Below are positions 35,581 to 47,547 of a stretch of DNA of 64,000 nucleotides, piece after piece. Below the pieces are notes generated by a model. That model had not been told where the DNA came from. It searched no databases and was given only the letters and a program-made list of their open reading frames with translations. The position numbers were made by a program, and so were the translations under genes. How positions within the stretch are numbered: the stretch's first letter is position 1; every line of letters starts with the position of its first letter. The stretch is from Monilinia fructicola (lineage: Eukaryota; Ascomycota; Leotiomycetes; Helotiales; Sclerotiniaceae): NCBI GenBank assembly GCA_008692225.1, contig VICG01000011.1, forward strand, positions 1,593,501 through 1,657,500, read 5' to 3'.

Positions 35581-37226
35581 TTTAGAACCCTTTAGATCTA
35601 GGAGTATGATGAGATCTGATGACCGCCGGCCTTCAGTCTGATGCTAGATCTAGAAAGTCAAAAGTTTGACACTTTTACTCCTCCTACTCCTCCCCTTTCT
35701 GTCTCACCCTTCAAGCAAACGGGTGAAGAAACTAACACATCTCCAGTAATTGTAGAATTTTTAGTAATATCTGCTAACGCATTGACTAGGCTATTGAACA
35801 TATCTGACATTAAGTTGGCATTTGAATACTGTATCACAAATTAGATCAATAAGATCACGGTATATGGAGCCTTGTACTGGTATGTTATTGTCGGGAAATG
35901 GATCATGTGATATTGAGTTGCTGTACGAATAATACGTCTAACCGTATTGGGCGTACTAGCACCTCGAGGACGTCTATAAAGTCATCCTCCATTCCATAGG
36001 TTACATAGAGAATAACAACGATGATATACCAACAGAATTAAGTACTTACACTTTAACTGACCAAGTTTATACCAACAGTTATGACTCTGTAAATTTGATA
36101 GACTTCGGCTTTTTCTCACTGAATGTAGTAGAGGCCATTAGAAATTATTGCTAATCCACCCGCTCACAACTCCATTTCCTCCAAACATGATTGTAGCAGC
36201 GTATCTAGGACCGAAACCATCTTGGTAGTGGCTACAAAGTGGAGAATCCCACATCACCTTAGTGCGGGTGAGACCTTCGGTAAATATTTGCCGGGTAGAC
36301 AAGCACCCCTGACTCTTCCGCTAATCGGCACCTAACCCAGATGTACCCCACAATCTCCCTGCTACATGGACTAAAATTTAGCGAGGCAGCAGCTAACACA
36401 TTCTAATGTAGTAACCAAAGTCCATGAGCAATTCTCTTTCATGACTTGGCTATCATGCCATTATCTAATGAGTTAAGGTATGTTTAGAACCAACGTTCAT
36501 GACACAAACGCCAATTTAGTAGTAGATCTAACTGACATACCCTGGCTTCATCCTTTAGTAGTATAATTATGCTTTTACTTACGGCTATATAGTTCTTTTA
36601 CTGGAACGAATCGGTACGTGGGCGGGGCAGAGGTGAGACTTGAATTGATATTCTTGCTCCCAAACTCCTAATGTTACAGTCCAGACTGGAAACAGTATCT
36701 CAGTTTCGTCGGAACTCGATGTAGATCAATTCCTTCGATTGTGAGTAAAAGTCATGCAGTGGGCGAAACAATGTGGTAAGAAATTGGATTCACGCATCTG
36801 CTTTTGGGTCGAGATAAATACCATACTTATAGATTCTTGTTTAAATATATCAGTTCTGGTCACAGAATTTTCGCTTGCCTAGAGCATGACGTTTGTTACG
36901 AGGTTTTGAGTCAGTTGGTTTTATGTACAATGACTAATTCAAATAGTGAGTTCATACAGCACATAGTACCCTTAGGAAGCCATGAGTTCCCTCAACTCCC
37001 CGTTACCAACGATATACAGGTTCTTAAATTTCGATTGCGAGGTAGAAAGTAATATGGGTATGCAGATAAAATGGGAAAGTTGCTCTTTCATTGAAAATTG
37101 TTGACTAGCTAATTCGCACAGTTTCTCCTAGGAGTATCAATAATGCTATTTATTGAGAGATTGCATGTTCCAGACCTACTGCCAATAAAACAGCATTACA
37201 AACTACAATCAGTCGCAAATTATACC

Positions 37227-38614
37227 TCATTGTTCTCCGATTCTATAAACTAGCTTCTCCCCGCTCACTTTCCCTTCTTTCATCTCTCTCAATCCTTCTA
37301 ATATTCCAGCTAATCCACCATTCATTATCCTCAATGGATGATTTCTAATCAACCCATTCTCTAACAACCCTTCCAGCAATGTAAATATTTTCTTTCCGAG
37401 CTCAAAGTCTTCAGATGCAGCTGGCCATATATCACCTTCAATCTCGTACTCTTCACCAGTGACCGAGTATCCGAGAAAGAATACATTCTTGACGTCATCT
37501 CGAGGCATTTCAACACCCATGAGATTCACATAAAGATTGTCGGCAGATGTTGACAGTGCATCGGCGCAAAATCTGGGCGCTAGATGGAGTAGCAATCGTG
37601 TCAAACACGTGGTGAAGTTCGTTTCGAGTGAGAGAACGAATATTAGCTCCGCAAGTGGGGCTATGCTACCTGGTGTTAGCGAACTACTTTTCTAAGTCTA
37701 ATTTGAGAACGAAGATTGATAGGCTCAATTTTCAAAGAAATGAGAAATAGAAGCCGTGAAAAAACATGAAAAATTGAGGCGGCAGTAGCTCATCTGTCCA
37801 GCCCGATACAATCATCTGGGGCACAGCAGGGCTCAAAAGGTATGCGATCTTAACTTACATAATCTAAAACATGATCTGCACCCAAATCTTTTAACAATTG
37901 AAAGTTCCTTGGCGATGAAGTGGTGATTACTTCCAACCCTGACCTATTACGCCGTGAATTAGATATTGATGAATGAGAATTGATTCAAAAGAGAACTTAC
38001 AATCTTGCAAATTGGATAGCCAAGGTCCCAGTTGCCGAACTCCCACCATAAATTAACATGGGAGTTTTTCGCTTAGAATATGGTGTCGAAAGTGGAAATG
38101 TAAGAAGAGGTAGGGATATGTATTTTGTAAAGTCCCAACGCCACAGTGGTAACTCCACACCCTAATGAAGAAGCTTGCTCAAAACTGATGGATGGCGGAA
38201 TATGAAATGCAACGTCGCCTTTGACCATGATGTACGACGCAAAAGTCCCATCCTCGGGCTCGATATCATTCCCTAAGCTAATTTCAGAATTTCAAACACA
38301 AACTTTGGCGATGCAGGAAATCCAAACCTCCATGCGCCACTCCCGCGATTCCATCTCCCCTTTTCCACCCTTTCCTCACATCCTTTCCAACTTCAACCAC
38401 GATTCCAGCAAAGTCACATCCCAAAAGGGTGTTTCCCTTTGCTCTTGGACTAGGGTTTTCACTCACCGTTTGCCAATCTGTAGGATTCAACGCAAACAGC
38501 AATTGTTTTCACGAGGATATATTCATTTCGAAGCCGAGGGATCGGAATTGATTGTAAACTTGCCTTTCCGACGGCTGTTTTGACAATTCCCTGGTTTTGA
38601 AGGGCAGATGACAT
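37227..38614 (-). pseudogene. Medium-chain dehydrogenase/reductase (ToxD/trans-enoyl-reductase-like), broken by three +1 frameshifts
   Basis: Zinc-independent MDR family, NADPH-dependent quinone or enoyl reductase type. Exons 38614-38328, 38272-38001, 37943-37859 and 37665-37227. Seen: ALNPTDWQTV, GCDFAGIVVEVG, the nucleotide loop IYGGSSATGTLAIQFA, LLKDLGADHVLDY and a C-terminal KEGKVSGEKLVYRIGEQ. The frame is broken three times, each by one extra base in a short homopolymer: 38494-38496, 38123-38126 and 37568-37571. Leaving out one base at each site makes every exon phase agree and gives 359 codons, the normal family length. No other damage is visible. Either a very young pseudogene or sequence error. 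It is separated from the PKS cluster by housekeeping genes, so a pathway role is not supported. Confidence 0.82.
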
Positions 38615-41600
38615 GTTTCTAGAGCGGATACTTTACAAGTTCAAATGAAATGCTACCGTAGATAAAGTAAAGGTCTGTAGCTCCGTGTATGCATTGCGGC
38701 AATGGCAAGAGCAGACGTCCGCCTTGTTTATAAGTTGTTATTTTGTAAGACAGATAGATCATGACTTGCTGACATTGTATCTCATCATTTCAATCACTAT
38801 CCATTGACTCAATAGCGGAGTTCGGATAAGGAGTTTCTGAGATGATTTAGGAGCAAGATGATTTCTAAGCTCCGCTATTGTGGTCTGTGCTCGTGTGCCG
38901 AAGCTGTCGGCTAAATACCCAGTATGCAGAAAACTAAACGTCATCTCGCGCTCTTTCTCTTTCTCTGTTATGAAGTTTACGGAATTGTTGATTTGATTCT
39001 TAAGATGAGATGAAAGGAGATGAAAATTGCTGGCCGCATGTAAAGGTTGATGTTGAGGGAGTCTGTAATAACTGGCGTGGCAGTAGACAGTTGGCATTCT
39101 TTTATTTAGTTGAGTGATTACGAAGCATACTCCTCTGAGCATTCTTCTTTGAATTTGTCTGCATCTTTTCAAGATTATGATCTTCAGGCTTGAGCCATTC
39201 ATATAGTTTTGAATGTCACTGAAAACATCGATAAGGTACTCACTTCAAGAAGCATCCAAGAATTATGGCACAGAATAAGAATGAACGGAGATCTTCAGCT
39301 AGGCAAAATCCATGAAATGGGTCCTTACTTGTCATAAAGAATGGCCTTTATATCGATAGTAACATCAAAATAAGTGAGGTGATACAATTACAATTACACT
39401 TCCACTTCCACTTACACTTCTACGTACACTCTTCAAGATCTTCTGGAGTCGTTGTCTGTACAAGCAACGGTCGTCTAGAAAGAGTCCATCTATTACCAGA
39501 CCTAGTTTCAGGATGACACGAATTTCGCAAAAACAAAGGCCTCGAGTATAAGGAAGTGATGACACGTTTAGGGAAACGTCATTGTTTTGCGAGCACAACT
39601 GTTGAAATCGACATCAATCTAGACTACTCGCCCAGTAGCTTCAACTCTCAAAACGAATCGAAAGAATTAAACCTCATTTAACAGTATCGGATGCAATAAC
39701 ACTAGCCTCGAAAGATAGTTTAGATGTCACCTGTGTCTTTCCCAAGTTAGGAGACCGGTATAAAGGTTAAATTAGCTAGCTCCAAAAGTTATAATAGAGG
39801 ATTTATTCAGAGTAGCGGGGAAGACGATCCGGAACATCCGACCTCTGTACGGGCACTAAACCTATACTCACAAGACTTTATCCACACATATGTTGAACAT
39901 CCATACAGCCCATCCGTTACCAAAGACAAAGCAGATCACCTACACGAATACTTGCAGCTCAGAGGACGATGCACGGCAGCGGGTCTCGAGTTTTGTTTCT
40001 AATGACCAACAAGAGTCGATTCGGTATTATGACCAGCTCCTGAAAACATGAACATGGCCAAAGGTATCTAGTTATGCCTCCAAAAACTTTTTGCGTCGGC
40101 TGCAATGGCCTTCCGCCCATCATTCAACTCTCCGTAATATTTCTTGAACCGATGCCAAAAAAAATAAACAGATGTACACTGCCTGGCATGGATATTACTA
40201 ACAATGCTATCGCTGAGCACGAGTCCACCGCCGAAGAGGGCTTGGCGCTCATATATCCTCTAGTTTCTATCATTGACATGGGAAATTTATGAAATGGTAA
40301 GATATCCCGACAATTTACACGGTATCGAGGACATAAAAGAGACCCGGATCAATGAACGGCCACATATACAGGTTCGTGAGAGGTCAGTAATCCATGGTAC
40401 CAAATAAGGCATGCAATGAGGCTCGCACATAGTTCGCATTTGAAGCCAAACAAACTAGGAGATAAACAGATCTTTGCCTATGAAAAGAATTCGAGCTTCG
40501 TTTCTACTGTCAGACGTGCTAGGATGGCTTAGCTCGTTCGTCACGAATGGTTCGTGAAGACTAGCTCATCTTTCGTAGCAATTTCTGCCACATGCCTGTA
40601 CAACCCTCACAGCATAATACCCAGCGAACACCAAAGATGCGAGAAATTTCATCCTCGGACACAAAATCATGAATCGGTATGATTGAAGAAAACGAACCAT
40701 CACCACAATAGGAGATTGCTTTCGTATTACTCACCCTCGATAAATTACATAATGGCGCGGGGGATTCCACACATGGCGGTTCTAAACGGTGATTATGATA
40801 CGCGCTTGAGCACCAGCCCAGTTCAAACGAAGGATGAATTCACCACTCTTTATTCCGCCTCGTTAGGTGGCGCACTTCGCCGTTTTCCACTTGCACAAGT
40901 ATAGGCGCCCTGAAGCTGTAGCAGAAGTGGACAACGCAAGTGCTCTCGCAGCCACAGTATCGAGTCCGCTCTGTGCCGTCGACTCTCCCCACGGCTCGCG
41001 TTCTCCACAGAGATGTTGGCCCTCGGATTCGTAGAATGACGCTCGATGCTCGATGCCCGATCGTTGTGGGATGCCGAGACAGCCAGGATCCATCGACAGC
41101 GGTCGGTCGGGAGATCCGTTGCCAGACCCTGATTCGTATGAAGGACGAGAGATATCTCTTTCGAATCCGAATCCGCATTATCGGCACGAGCATGATGGAT
41201 GGATGGTAAGAAAGAAACAACAAACAAACAAACAAAAAACAAACAAACAAGAAAACAAACAGCCACCCATACCAAACCCAGAAACCAAAAAACCAACACC
41301 CCAAAAATAGCCACTAAAGACAAAAAGAATACAGACAAGCCCACCCCAACGCGCCAAGATGGACAAAAGGAGATAGATACACAACACAGCCTACCTAAAT
41401 AGTCCGTCCATCGATGTATAAAAGAGATTCCGATTGTGCACCAGATACCAAGCAGGTAATAAGAAGTGTGCCATCTGCATCCATCTACTTATGACGGAAT
41501 GGACATTATTGTTTATGGGATGTCCTCTTGGTGGGGTTCTCTAATACCCGACCATATCATTCATTACTGAAGGAGAAGGGAAAAGAGAGGGGAAAAGAGA

Positions 41601-42294
41601 AAGACGGGGGGAAGGAGTTGAGAAAACTTCCTGCCGATTGTTACAAACATGTACTGGTCAATGCGAGAGCATAATAGAGATGTAGTGAACGTTGGAAAAA
41701 CATTAGACTTAGAAGTTGAAGTTGCAATGTTCGTTAGTGCTTCAATTCAGCCTTGACAGTCACCTAGCTTATCAAAAGAAGAACCATCTTATTCACATGT
41801 TCACATACCTAGTAACCAGGTAAAAAAGACATGGCTTGAAGACAGCAGCAAAAATGGGGAGTCAAAAAACCATTGAGTTGATATTCTCATCACTATCCAT
41901 CATCAAGTTGTTTGCTATGGCTGATTGTTCTCCCCATGGATCCATCGTCCACTCATCATGTCTCTCGAAATCAATCCATGCATCCCTCCAGTCTCATACA
42001 CAATCATGCAATGCATCCGTATCAACCCATTCCATTCCATCCCACCCCCAACCATCATACGAGTCGTGAAGATAACTATTTGAAAACAGTGAATTTGTAT
42101 GAATCCAGACTTGATTGCGTATCTTGTCGTTAAGACATCGAAAAAAAAAAGAAAATAGTAACGTAAGGCTGAAAAATGAAGAGAACTCTTGGTGCTAGTA
42201 ACACATTTAATTTTTGAGCATGACCGAATACCTTACTTGAAAAAGGTCAACGGCGACTACCAAAGGATGTGCAAGCTACTTTTGGTCCAATAGA
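38615..42294. other. 3.7-kb intergenic region, no supported gene
   Basis: No family-like coding sequence found. Open frames up to 164 codons on the minus strand at 40840-41344 are driven by an ACAAACAAAC-type tract (41216-41265) and lack any domain. GA-rich sequence occurs at 41570-41625. The DEF1 3' untranslated region is expected at its right end. Confidence 0.5.
41216..41265 (+). repeat. (CAAACAAA)n low-complexity tract
   Basis: About 50 bp of AAAC/AACA repeats; the complementary strand encodes a spurious Phe/Val/Cys-rich stretch. Confidence 0.8.
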
Positions 42295-45270
42295 TTAATG
42301 TCCATAGTTGCCGCCCCATCCACCACGTTGCTGGCTGTTGCTGAATCCTTGGTAACCTCCATAACCTGGGTAGCCTCCATATCCACTGCTCTGATGTCCT
42401 TGACCAGCAGCTTGGTGAGCTCCGACACCTCCGAGACCACCATACTGGCTACCGGCTTGACTACCGTGAAGTCCATGGCCTTGGAGATGGCCTGGGTATT
42501 GAGCATATCCACCTTGCTGCGATTGTGGGTGGTGGCAAGACTGATCCAGGAGTAGCGTTGGTGGCAGAACCAGGACGTCCAGCTTGAGACAAAGATGGGC
42601 TGGGTCCATTGGCTGTCTTTGACTCACCAAATGGCTTCAAGTCATCACTAGCACCTGGTTGGCTACCTTGTGGTCCATTGTAGTGCTGACCTGAAGGATA
42701 CGCACCACGACTGAATGCATCATGAGAACCAGCCCCGAAACCACCGCTTCCACCTAATGCTTGTGGAGTCTGAGATGATTGGGATGATGCAGCACGACTA
42801 TATTCACCCAAGCCTCCTCCGACCGCGGAATCACGACCATGAAGAGAAGATCCAGCAAATCCACCAGCAGCAGGAGAAGAAGTGTGATCATATGGTGCAC
42901 CAGGAGACATGTAGCCTTGGTATGGTTGGCCATGAATACCACCCTTTCCACCACCATATGGGGAACCACCATAACCACCATAACCACCAGCTTGTTGGAA
43001 CTGGTTTATGTAAGCAGCATAGTATGGGCTGGAATAGTAAGGATGTCCGTATGGATAGTTGCCTCCTTGCGGTTGTTGTGGGTGACCAGGTTGAGGTTGG
43101 GTGGTTTGAGCAGCAGCACCAGTCTGTTGTTGGCTTTGAGCGACTGGGTTGGGGGTGCTGTGTCCACTGTTTTGACCTTCTCCTGCTGTCGCATAGCGAG
43201 ATTGGGATGGTTGACCCGAAGTTTCAGTTTGGGGTCCATTGTATCCACTGTACGATCTTTGAGATGCTGAAGCATCCTGTTGACCTTGGCTGCCTTGTTG
43301 CAAGCCATAATGTTGCTGATAGTAACTGTTGTAGTTTTTGTCTCTGTGGATCAGAGGTGTAGTATGAAGAGTAATCGTTTGGTGCGGAGGAAAAGGCACC
43401 ACCAGATTGTTGTGGCTGAGATTGGGATTGAGTTGGGTAACCTTCGAATGGGCTTTGCGAGCTTGGGGCCTGTTGGCTAAAGGCGTCGTAAGGTTTCTGA
43501 GGCAATGATGATGATTCCTGCGATCCTGGCTGTCCGTAACGGCCGTACTGACCCAATTGAGAGCCAGCTTGGGGTCCCGGCTGAGATGCGGCTATAGAAA
43601 AATTAGTAGGTGCCAGGATTGCAGGCAAGGTTTGAAACTTACTTTGGGAAGAAGGGTGGATTTGTGGGGAGGGAAGTCCAGGAGCAGCTGTTGGGTGGGT
43701 AGCAGCAGGCAATCCGGGAGCTTGCTTTGGAGTCGGCAAGGTCTCCGAAGTTGGTGCGGCCTGTTGAGGGGCAGGAGGTAACGTAGCTCTTGGGGCTACT
43801 GGTGAGTGCTGAGGTGGCTGGGCCCTGGTCTCTGGCTCTTCACGATCGCCATCCACATCTTCCTCGCCTGTACCACTGAGGTTGAATGCGCCAAATTGTA
43901 CAGCAGCTCTGTCCACTTCACGATTTCCTGGCATGCGAACGGCTTCTTCTTGGTCGAGGACGCGGCGTTGAAAGCTGGGTGTGCGACCTGATGATCCGGT
44001 AGCCTTCAATGCTGAAGCTTGGAAGCCACTGGTTGGAGCACGGGAGGTAGCTGAATTTTGAGTTTGCAATGCCGAATAAGGTGTAGAGGTTCCCGTGGCA
44101 TTTCTTGGGTCCCATGAGCTTGCAGCGGTGCTTGCGGCAGTCGCACTTGGTGGTGGCACCGATTCATCTGGAACTTGCTCAAGATTTGTCTCGGTCAATT
44201 CGTCTTTTGATGGCGTGAGATTAACATTAGCTTCGGGCTCAGCAGGTGCTTCCACTGGAGCAGCAGGTTCGGGAGCTTCGACAGGTTGTGGTTCGGGCAC
44301 GGGTGGCTCTGGCTCTGATACGACGGGGGCTTCGACAGGTTCTTCTGGCTTTGGAAGCTCTACAGGTTTTTCCACCGGTGGTTCTGGAGCTTTCTTAGGC
44401 TTGGGAGCGGGAGCGAACATGCTTGCCCAGCTCTTCTTGACACCATCAGGAATAATACTCGAAGCGGCAGTTGAGGCAGCGATAGCGGTTGTGGCAGCAG
44501 CGCTGGTTGCTGCCGCACCCCAGCTGTTATCACCCTCGGCAGGTTTGGCAGATTCCCAAGAATCGGTAGCAGTTTCTTTAGCGGCAGTTTCAGTCGTGGC
44601 AGGAGTATCCCAGGCGCTGGATTCGGTGGTAGGAACAGAGACTTCAGCATTTTCGGTACGTGTACCATTTGTATGCGCAATTGGTGCCCCACGAGTTCTA
44701 CCGCCTCTACCTCGGTCGTTACCGCGACCACGTCCTCTAGAACCATCAAACCCACCTCGTCCGCCTCGAGAGACTCTTCCCGTGTTGGTCACGTCGTTGA
44801 GACTGTTAGATGGAGTTGATTCATGAGTTTTGGACTTGGATCGATCTTTCTTATTCGAAACTTCTCCCCATTGTGAGATGGTACCTTTGAATCGTCCCAA
44901 ATTAGTAAATGTACTCGCGGTGCAGTAGCTTGGTATGGATTATGATGATCTCAACAGTGTTCTTACCCTCTGAAATGCGCTCCACGGTACTTTCTAGATC
45001 TCCATCAGTTTCTTCAAGGGCCATGACGACATCCTCATCTGTCCAGCCGGGAAACAATTCTTGGATGGTGCTGACTTTGCTGCCATACTTCTTCTTCAGT
45101 TGACCGACTTCGCTATTATCTTGCTCAATTGATGCAGTGGAAGTTGTGTTATCACCGTTGGTTGCCTGACCTCTGGCTCCGCCGCGACCAGGTCTCGATG
45201 TAAAACCTCCACGACCACCTCTAGCTGAGCCTCTGCCACGAGGCGCCGGTCTAGATTGTACCTCAGACAT
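42295..45270 (-). CDS. DEF1: RNA polymerase II degradation factor DEF1 (CUE domain), two +1 frame breaks in the 3' exon
   Basis: Acts with ubiquitin ligases to remove stalled RNA polymerase II. Exons 45270-44967, 44884-43643 and 43591-42295. N-terminal RGG-type stretch, then a CUE ubiquitin-binding domain at about residues 55-100 (STIQELFPGWTDEDVVMALEETDGDLESTVERI), GTISQWGEV, an R/G-rich segment, a Pro/Ala/Glu-rich middle (SWASMFAPAPKPKKAPEPP) and a long Q/G/Y/P-rich tail ending GGWGGNYGH. Two single-base expansions break the last exon: A-run 43335-43339 (T on +) and 42527-42529 (G on +). Without one base at each, the sum is 2,841 nt, exactly 947 codons. DEF1 is broadly conserved and its loss is harmful in yeast, so sequence error is likelier than true disruption. 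Confidence 0.9.
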
Positions 45271-45884
45271 TTTATGAGGCTATGTGTATTTGTGTAAGCA
45301 AGAAAAACAAGCAGTGGTATTGAAAGAAGAGTTGAGGAGATGTTAAAAGGTTGTTTGAGATTGTTTTCCGTTGGTGGTGTTGGAGAAAGAGGAATGACGC
45401 TTTAGGTTTGGGATTTTGGATTAAGGTAGTAGGTTAAAAAAGGCACAGGGCACAGATTTAAGCTCTCCTTTAAAATCGACTTTTGGTCGCGTCAGTTTTA
45501 GGATTGATGTGGAGGGGGAGATAGCACGAGACGAACGAACAAGCAAACAAACATACATACGATTTTTGCAGAAAAGGAGTAACAAATTACTTTAATGTGC
45601 AGGAAACAAAGGTTTTGTTACACAATGGAAGATTTGTACGTGTATGTACTTATACGTGAGTAAAGTGAAGTAGATGAAATTATTTGAAGTTATTCAAATG
45701 ACCGCCAGAGAGTAAGACATGATTGATTGATTGATTTCTTACTTTGCCTTTCAGAAATTCTGCTTTCTTTCTTGGTGAATGTTCACGAGTTTCACGGATG
45801 GATGTTTAGCGCGGATGTCACGTGTTCTTACATAATGGATGGATGTATTGCTGCTGGCTGGTATACGTACTAAGGTAGCTACTA

Positions 45885-46080
45885 GCTACTAGCTACCATA
45901 GCTACCATAACCACCATGACCACGACCACGACCACGATGACCTCAGGACTACGTATACTATGACTGCCATAACCAGCATAACCACCATCATTACCATGAC
46001 TACCATCATCTGGAACGACCATAACTACCCACCCATAGAACTATTACCACCTATTTATCAGTAGGGAACCCAACAATGGA
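45885..46080 (-). pseudogene. Possible glycine-rich coding relic
   Basis: The minus strand reads a Gly/Tyr/His/Arg-rich string ending in a stop at about 45888 (HGGYGSYGS preceded by RGRGRG) and, in another frame, GGYAGYGSHS. Frames change and stops occur, so it looks like the worn end of a glycine-rich protein gene or simple-repeat DNA (CCATAACCA units). A MITE lies 160 bp upstream in coding sense. Weak evidence. Confidence 0.25.
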
Positions 46081-46237
46081 TGCATGCAATGAATCACTCT
46101 CAGGTCAGGTGTTGATGAGATTGGTTTTGATCTTGATATCTAGGTTGGCAGACAAGGCAGAAAGGCGGAAAGGCAGAAGGGCAGAAAGGCAGGTCAAAGG
46201 GACACCATAATAGATTGACTGACTAAAACAATGATGG

Positions 46238-46492
46238 ATACTTGGTGTTATTTTGGGTCTATGCCGGGATAAAATTAACTGAAAATGGAATTTATTTTTA
46301 AAAAATTATAATAAATCAACGAATCCATTAAAAATTGCAAATAATACTTTATCATATTATTAAGTAAAAAATAAACATTTAATATATTTAAAATCTTAAA
46401 AATAAAAGTTTTATAATATATAAAAAAGAATTTAAAAGATATACTATTTTGTAGATTTTTACTCCAGCATAGACCCAAAACAACACCAAGTA
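46238..46492. mobile_element. MITE copy A (255 bp, terminal inverted repeats)
   Basis: Both ends carry an inverted repeat of about 39 bp beginning ATACTTGGTGTT and including TTTTGGGTCTATGC. The interior is very AT-rich and non-coding. A second full copy lies at 57355-57610 and aligns along its whole length with mainly transition differences. Size, TIRs and lack of coding fit a non-autonomous DNA transposon; flanking TA suggests a Tc1/mariner-type target, which is inference. Confidence 0.85.
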
Positions 46493-47547
46493 ATAGTACC
46501 ATAGAAACACCAGGCAAAACTATGGGAGACGAAGAGTACCCAGTTAGTACTTATGGTGTTCGTACCTCCAGCTACCTATTCATCCATCTCCAGCTGCTTT
46601 GTATAAAGTTAATTACCTAATATAGTGGCAAATACGTTACTACTTTGGGTATATTTCAGTGGTATTTAATTCTAAGTAGCTTTTAGATTGCTTTGAACCA
46701 GATGCTTACTTATCTAGGTAGGTATCTATATAAATAATTGATAAAAAGATTGAAAATACAATATTAAAAGAAAGAATACAAAACCTTGCTAAATAGATAG
46801 ATTGATTCATTTAGATAGATTGATTCATTTAATCATAAAATAATATCTCAAGTTATTTATCAATCTAGATACCTAGATACCTATCTAGGTATATAAATCC
46901 AAATACTTTGAATTCCCAAGGTTGATATTTATATATATATTCCTGCTTTCGAATTATCTACCTAGGTATCGGTAACCCTGGACCCTCCTTAGTTCTACCC
47001 AATGAAATGATAATTAATGTTCCTATTGTCCACCACTCTTTTCGCATGTGCTATGGTCTTGAGGTCGGCAAGGTAAAATAAATTGGCAAGGATACTTACA
47101 AACTGTTGGGTGGAGATAATATGAACATGTGCTGATCTCTGGAACAACATCAGCGGAGTATCATTATCGCAAAACTACCTAGTCATTGCTGTTGGCATAC
47201 CTCAAATCCTATCGTCTGACTTGGGTATATCCTCTATTTGCACTATCATTCTTCCTCTTCCCCACATCCTTCAGATATGATAGGTGAAGTGTACACTGTA
47301 CACACATATCGGAACTGACACTTGACAAGAATATTTGCCGCACACCGAAGGGCTTTACGAAGTTTACGTCCACTCCACCTCCACCCATCCCCTCACGCAG
47401 TCGAACAATCAAGCAAGGGCGTCCAAGATTACACCGCCGATGCTCTTGCTTTGACGTGAACACGACACAACAATCATTGATCATCCCTCTCTCCGCTCTG
47501 AGGATTTCGGAGATCCATTCGATCCGGTCATCTCAGATCTCTTCACC
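46493..47547. other. AT-rich intergenic region
   Basis: No supported gene. It includes a direct repeat of TAGATAGATTGATTCATTTA at about 46793-46832 and several CCTAGGTA palindromes (46720-46970). The 5' region of the following gene starts around 47450. Confidence 0.5.

Larger units (their letters stand above)
32343..37226. other. 4.9-kb intergenic region, no supported gene
   Basis: I see no coding region with family features. Open frames are short (under 95 codons) and on both strands. Simple repeats occur at 35205-35285 (GAAC-type) and 35480-35575 (GACTGTTGGCTTGTGGG-like). The rest is moderately AT-rich. It could hold decayed mobile DNA or non-coding RNA genes that I cannot recognise. Confidence 0.5.

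Noticed and set aside
38284..38650. The MDR gene as the missing trans enoylreductase of the PKS
   Set aside because: It lies 13.5 kb beyond the last cluster gene, behind conserved housekeeping genes, and is frame-broken; only family resemblance supports the link.
40840..41344. Minus-strand 154-164-codon frames as a membrane protein gene
   Set aside because: The hydrophobic part is the complement of the CAAACAAA repeat and the two frames overlap each other; no conserved sequence.
37227..43591. Programmed +1 ribosomal frameshifting as the explanation of the frame breaks
   Set aside because: The shifts need a base to be skipped at five unrelated sites with no common slippery codon pair or downstream structure, in two unrelated genes; homopolymer length error or mutation is simpler.
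42715..44826. Long plus-strand open frames (up to 243 codons) opposite DEF1
   Set aside because: They mirror the Gly/Gln/Pro/Ala-rich low-complexity coding of DEF1 and show no domain; composition artefacts.
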